DNA of 6,194 nt from JACCUZ01 sp038246575. Its GTDB lineage: Bacteria; Actinomycetota; Actinomycetes; JACCUZ01. The notes below the pieces were generated by a model, which saw only the letters and a program-made list of their open reading frames with translations, ran no database searches and had not been told where the DNA came from. Each line of letters opens with the position of its first letter. Position 1 is the first letter of the stretch. Positions 4,921 to 6,194 of the stretch are shown piece by piece. Location: the NCBI GenBank assembly GCA_038246575.1, contig JBBRVU010000224.1:1-6194 (forward strand). Reading direction: 5' to 3'. The position numbers were made by a program, and so were the translations under genes.

Positions 4921-4938
4921 CTTCGCTTCCTCACTGCC
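4912..4938 (+). terminator. hairpin overlapping repeat R3
   Basis: GTGAG (4916-4920) pairs with CTCAC (4930-4934), giving a stem of about nine pairs when outer G·T and G-C pairs (4912-4915 with 4935-4938) are included. The loop is nine bases. Placed 28 bases after the stop of the 85-aa gene, it is a plausible terminator that incorporates the end of the repeat. Confidence 0.35.
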
Positions 4939-5013
4939 AGGCACGCTCATTGAGATGAGTCGGCCGGGTCGAGGTCGTCAAGCACCAAAGACGGCGCGTG
5001 CTGATCGTGCCGT

Positions 5014-5041
5014 TTGACGTCTGGTCGTCAGCAGCAACACT
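5014..5041 (+). promoter_or_regulatory. weak promoter candidate for the 55-aa gene
   Basis: TTGACG (5014-5019) is a good -35 box. AACACT (5036-5041), 16 bases on, matches TATAAT at only three positions. Start of transcription would be near 5048, leaving a leader that contains the strong ribosome binding site before 5093. Confidence 0.25.
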
Positions 5042-5092
5042 GTCAATCTCGACGCACGTCGGGGCTAGTGCCCACGCGAAGGGGATCCCTCG

Positions 5093-5260
5093 ATGGCATA
5101 CCGGGTCTTGACTGAGGCTGAACTCTTCAACGAGAAGTCGATGGGTCCAGGACTGAAGGGCGTGCGGTTGGCCCTGTGTCTCGAAGTGCTGGAGGAGGAC
5201 GGCTGGGTTCTTCTCGCCACGACTGCCGAGGGCCTTTACGTCTTCCGGCGACCGGAGTAG
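5093..5260 (+). CDS. 55-aa DUF4177-like small protein
   Basis: A short gene with a clear ribosome binding site: AAGGGGA at 5079-5085, seven bases before the ATG. The product begins with a strand MAYRVLTEAEL, continues with GLKGVRLALCLEVLEEDGW (residues ~20-38; a helix ending in the typical D/E-G-W) and finishes with two strands VLLATTAEGLYVFRRPE. This helix-GW-strand-YVF(R/K)R layout is that of DUF4177-like proteins, whose function is unknown. At 55 residues it is at the short end of the family. The long minus-strand frame covering it (4931-5461) is rich in Arg, Ser, His and Trp and lacks a plausible start or family, so I treat it as a shadow. It sits alone between repeats R3 and R4. Confidence 0.72.
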   Translation: MAYRVLTEAELFNEKSMGPGLKGVRLALCLEVLEEDGWVLLATTAEGLYVFRRPE

Positions 5261-5290
5261 CCACGGACCTGCTGACGCACTCAGCCGTGG
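5261..5290 (+). terminator. hairpin directly after the 55-aa gene
   Basis: CCACGG (5261-5266) and CCGTGG (5285-5290) form a perfect outer stem. CTGA (5272-5275) and TCAG (5281-5284) add an inner helix around a CGCAC loop, with a five-base bulge on the left side. The structure starts at the base after the stop codon, and no T tract follows. Confidence 0.4.
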
Positions 5291-5308
5291 ATGGGGCTGA
5301 ACACGACC

Positions 5309-5334
5309 CGTCCTGTCATGCCGCAGATAGTGAG
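5309..5334 (+). repeat. intergenic repeat copy R4
   Basis: CGTCC, four bases, ATGCCGCAG, then ATAGTGAG. It lies in the short space between two convergent genes (stops at 5260 and 5358). CCGCA (5321-5325) could pair with TGCGG (5351-5355). Confidence 0.55.
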
Positions 5335-5357
5335 GAACCAGTCGGCGCTGTGCGGGG

Positions 5358-5627
5358 CTAGCGCGAAGATGCTCCCACGGTTCCGCCCTTGCGGTGTCGG
5401 ACCGACACCGCGAGACCAAGTGCTCCGAGCAGCATCGCTGCCATCGCACCGGCACTAGCAACCCCGGGGAGGCTCATGGGGTCAGCCAGTAGAGCCAACA
5501 TCGACAGGACGATTGCGACCGGGTACCAGTGCCCCAAGAGCCCCCGTCTCCACGCCAAGAGGCCCACCCCGTTGAGGACGACGGCGATCGCCATCAGGCC
5601 GACAACCTCTGACTCGGAGAAGTTCAT
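5358..5627 (-). CDS. small three-helix membrane protein, unknown function
   Basis: An 89-aa integral membrane protein. Three hydrophobic segments are visible at about residues 8-25 (VVGLMAIAVVLNGVGLLA), 35-50 (YPVAIVLSMLALLADP) and 57-76 (SAGAMAAMLLGALGLAVSV). They are separated by WRRGLLGHW, which should face the cytoplasm, and followed by a basic tail RHRKGGTVGASSR. It has no recognisable family. The ATG at 5627 is the start: the same frame is open further upstream to 5843, but that part is Arg/Ser/Pro-rich and overlaps the neighbouring gene. Only a poorly spaced GGGG precedes the ATG. The next gene upstream on the same strand ends 112 bases earlier with repeat R5 between, so co-transcription is uncertain. 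Confidence 0.65.
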   Translation of the reverse strand: MNFSESEVVGLMAIAVVLNGVGLLAWRRGLLGHWYPVAIVLSMLALLADPMSLPGVASAGAMAAMLLGALGLAVSVRHRKGGTVGASSR

Positions 5628-5664
5628 GCCCCATGGTCGCAACTCAGCCGATTCGAGGGAAGTC

Positions 5665-5694
5665 CGAACGTCCGCAGATGCCGCGCACCGTGCG
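5665..5694 (+). repeat. intergenic repeat copy R5
   Basis: CGAACGTCC, four bases, then ATGCCGC (5678-5684); 17 of 19 positions match copy R0 at 122-140. A small CGCA-CCG-TGCG hairpin (5684-5694) follows. The copy is plus-oriented although both adjacent genes are on the minus strand, so its polarity does not follow the genes. Confidence 0.55.
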
Positions 5695-5739
5695 GGTGGG
5701 CGGATGGCTCTTGCTCCTGGCAGGACGCCCGCCGAGAAG

Positions 5740-6162
5740 TCAGGGCGTAGGTGACAGTCGGGGGTCGTAGCCGCCTGCAGCCACCTGCTGCGCGACGCTC
5801 GCGACGAAGTCCCGCACGGCGGCCTCGACCTGCTGGAAGTCACGGGCCGCGCTGCGTAGCCCCGACAGGTCAGACGAAACGACCCAACCTGCAGCGGTCT
5901 CAGTGATGCGGACCGCTCCCACGTTCTCGAGGACCATGCCTAGGTCGGCGGTGAACTCGGATCCCGCTCGCGTGACCAGCCAACGGTCCAACTCCTTCGC
6001 GAGGAGAAGGACCTCGAACTGAGGCTCCCTCAGAATCACCGTCGAGCCATCGAAGACTACGAAGTCGGCCTCAATGCCGATGGCGATTTCAGCCTCAGTT
6101 GACCCCTTGACCTCATCGAAACTGAGGTCACTGAACTCGAACTTCAGGTCGTTGCTGTCCAC
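5740..6162 (-). CDS. acidic ~140-aa soluble protein, DUF7878-like
   Basis: An acidic alpha/beta protein with no membrane segment. Visible blocks are LKFEFSDLSFDEVKGST (~6-22), EAEIAIGIEADFVVFDG (~23-39), a strand VILREPQFEVLLLAKELDRWLV (~42-63), a middle strand region, GWVVSSDLSG (~91-100) and a long C-terminal helix rich in Ala, Val and Gln. The 'IEAD....DG..V..EP.F.V..LA..L..WL' pattern recalls DUF7878 proteins of actinobacteria; this is from memory and should be tested. No catalytic motif is evident. The start used is the GTG at 6162, without a Shine-Dalgarno. The frame stays open upstream to the window edge, so the true start could lie outside. The gene reads toward the three-helix membrane protein. 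Confidence 0.75.
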   Translation of the reverse strand: MDSNDLKFEFSDLSFDEVKGSTEAEIAIGIEADFVVFDGSTVILREPQFEVLLLAKELDRWLVTRAGSEFTADLGMVLENVGAVRITETAAGWVVSSDLSGLRSAARDFQQVEAAVRDFVASVAQQVAAGGYDPRLSPTP

Positions 6163-6194
6163 GCCATCGATGTTGTCATGAGGGCACGAAAACG

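Noticed and set aside
4931..5461. 176-codon minus-strand frame
   Set aside because: No family, unlikely composition, and it overlaps a well-supported 55-aa gene and part of another minus-strand gene.
4507..5690. Classical integron attC sites
   Set aside because: The repeats lack the paired GTTRRRY and RYYYAAC boxes, and no integrase gene is present in the window.
122..5690. CRISPR array
   Set aside because: The repeats are imperfect, short and separated by whole genes instead of uniform short spacers.
1..6194. tRNA, rRNA, insertion sequence or phage genes
   Set aside because: No cloverleaf-like sequence, transposase motif, terminal inverted repeat pair or phage protein could be recognised on either strand.

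Overview
The window is GC-rich DNA with several leaderless-looking starts, GTG starts and ATGA stop-start overlaps. These fit a high-GC actinobacterium, possibly a Nocardioides-like member of the Propionibacteriales, although the genus is a guess. No RNA gene, insertion sequence, CRISPR array or phage gene is visible. The gene content is accessory: a small ABC export operon, a toxin-antitoxin pair, a broken kinase gene and several small proteins of unknown function.

Layout. Bases 1-319 carry no convincing gene but hold a strong hairpin, a repeat copy (R0) and a weak promoter. Bases 320-2860 are a tightly coupled four-ORF operon: an ABC ATPase (320-1111), an ABC-2-like permease that appears as two ORFs (1108-1407 and 1404-2309, the second with a C-terminal four-cysteine domain probably outside the membrane), and a second polytopic membrane protein (2306-2860). 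All three junctions are ATGA overlaps. Bases 3054-3458 encode a MmcQ/YjbR-family protein. It is followed by the first ~47 residues of a P-loop uridine-kinase-like protein, which then loses all resemblance to the family (3470-3736, pseudogene). Bases 3875-4409 are a type II toxin-antitoxin operon: a ribbon-helix-helix antitoxin and a MazF/PemK toxin. The operon is preceded by an extended -10 box that would give a leaderless message and by two operator-like repeats. After it come single small genes: an 85-aa protein (4627-4884), a 55-aa DUF4177-like protein (5093-5260) and, on the minus strand, an 89-aa three-helix membrane protein (5358-5627) and a ~140-aa acidic soluble protein (5740-6162) that resembles DUF7878.

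The feature most worth a second look is a dispersed intergenic repeat with core ATGCCG(C). Six copies occur (near 136, 2964, 4531, 4904, 5318 and 5678), all on the plus strand and all outside genes. Four share a CGTCY box exactly four bases upstream of the core, and the other two share a TTACCGGAY box. The copies fall between gene modules, and from 4507 onward there is one small gene per interval, whichever strand the gene is on. This resembles an array of mobile cassettes, but the repeats do not fit the integron attC consensus and no recombinase is in view. They could equally be a general intergenic element of this genome, such as a protein-binding site or a miniature repeat.
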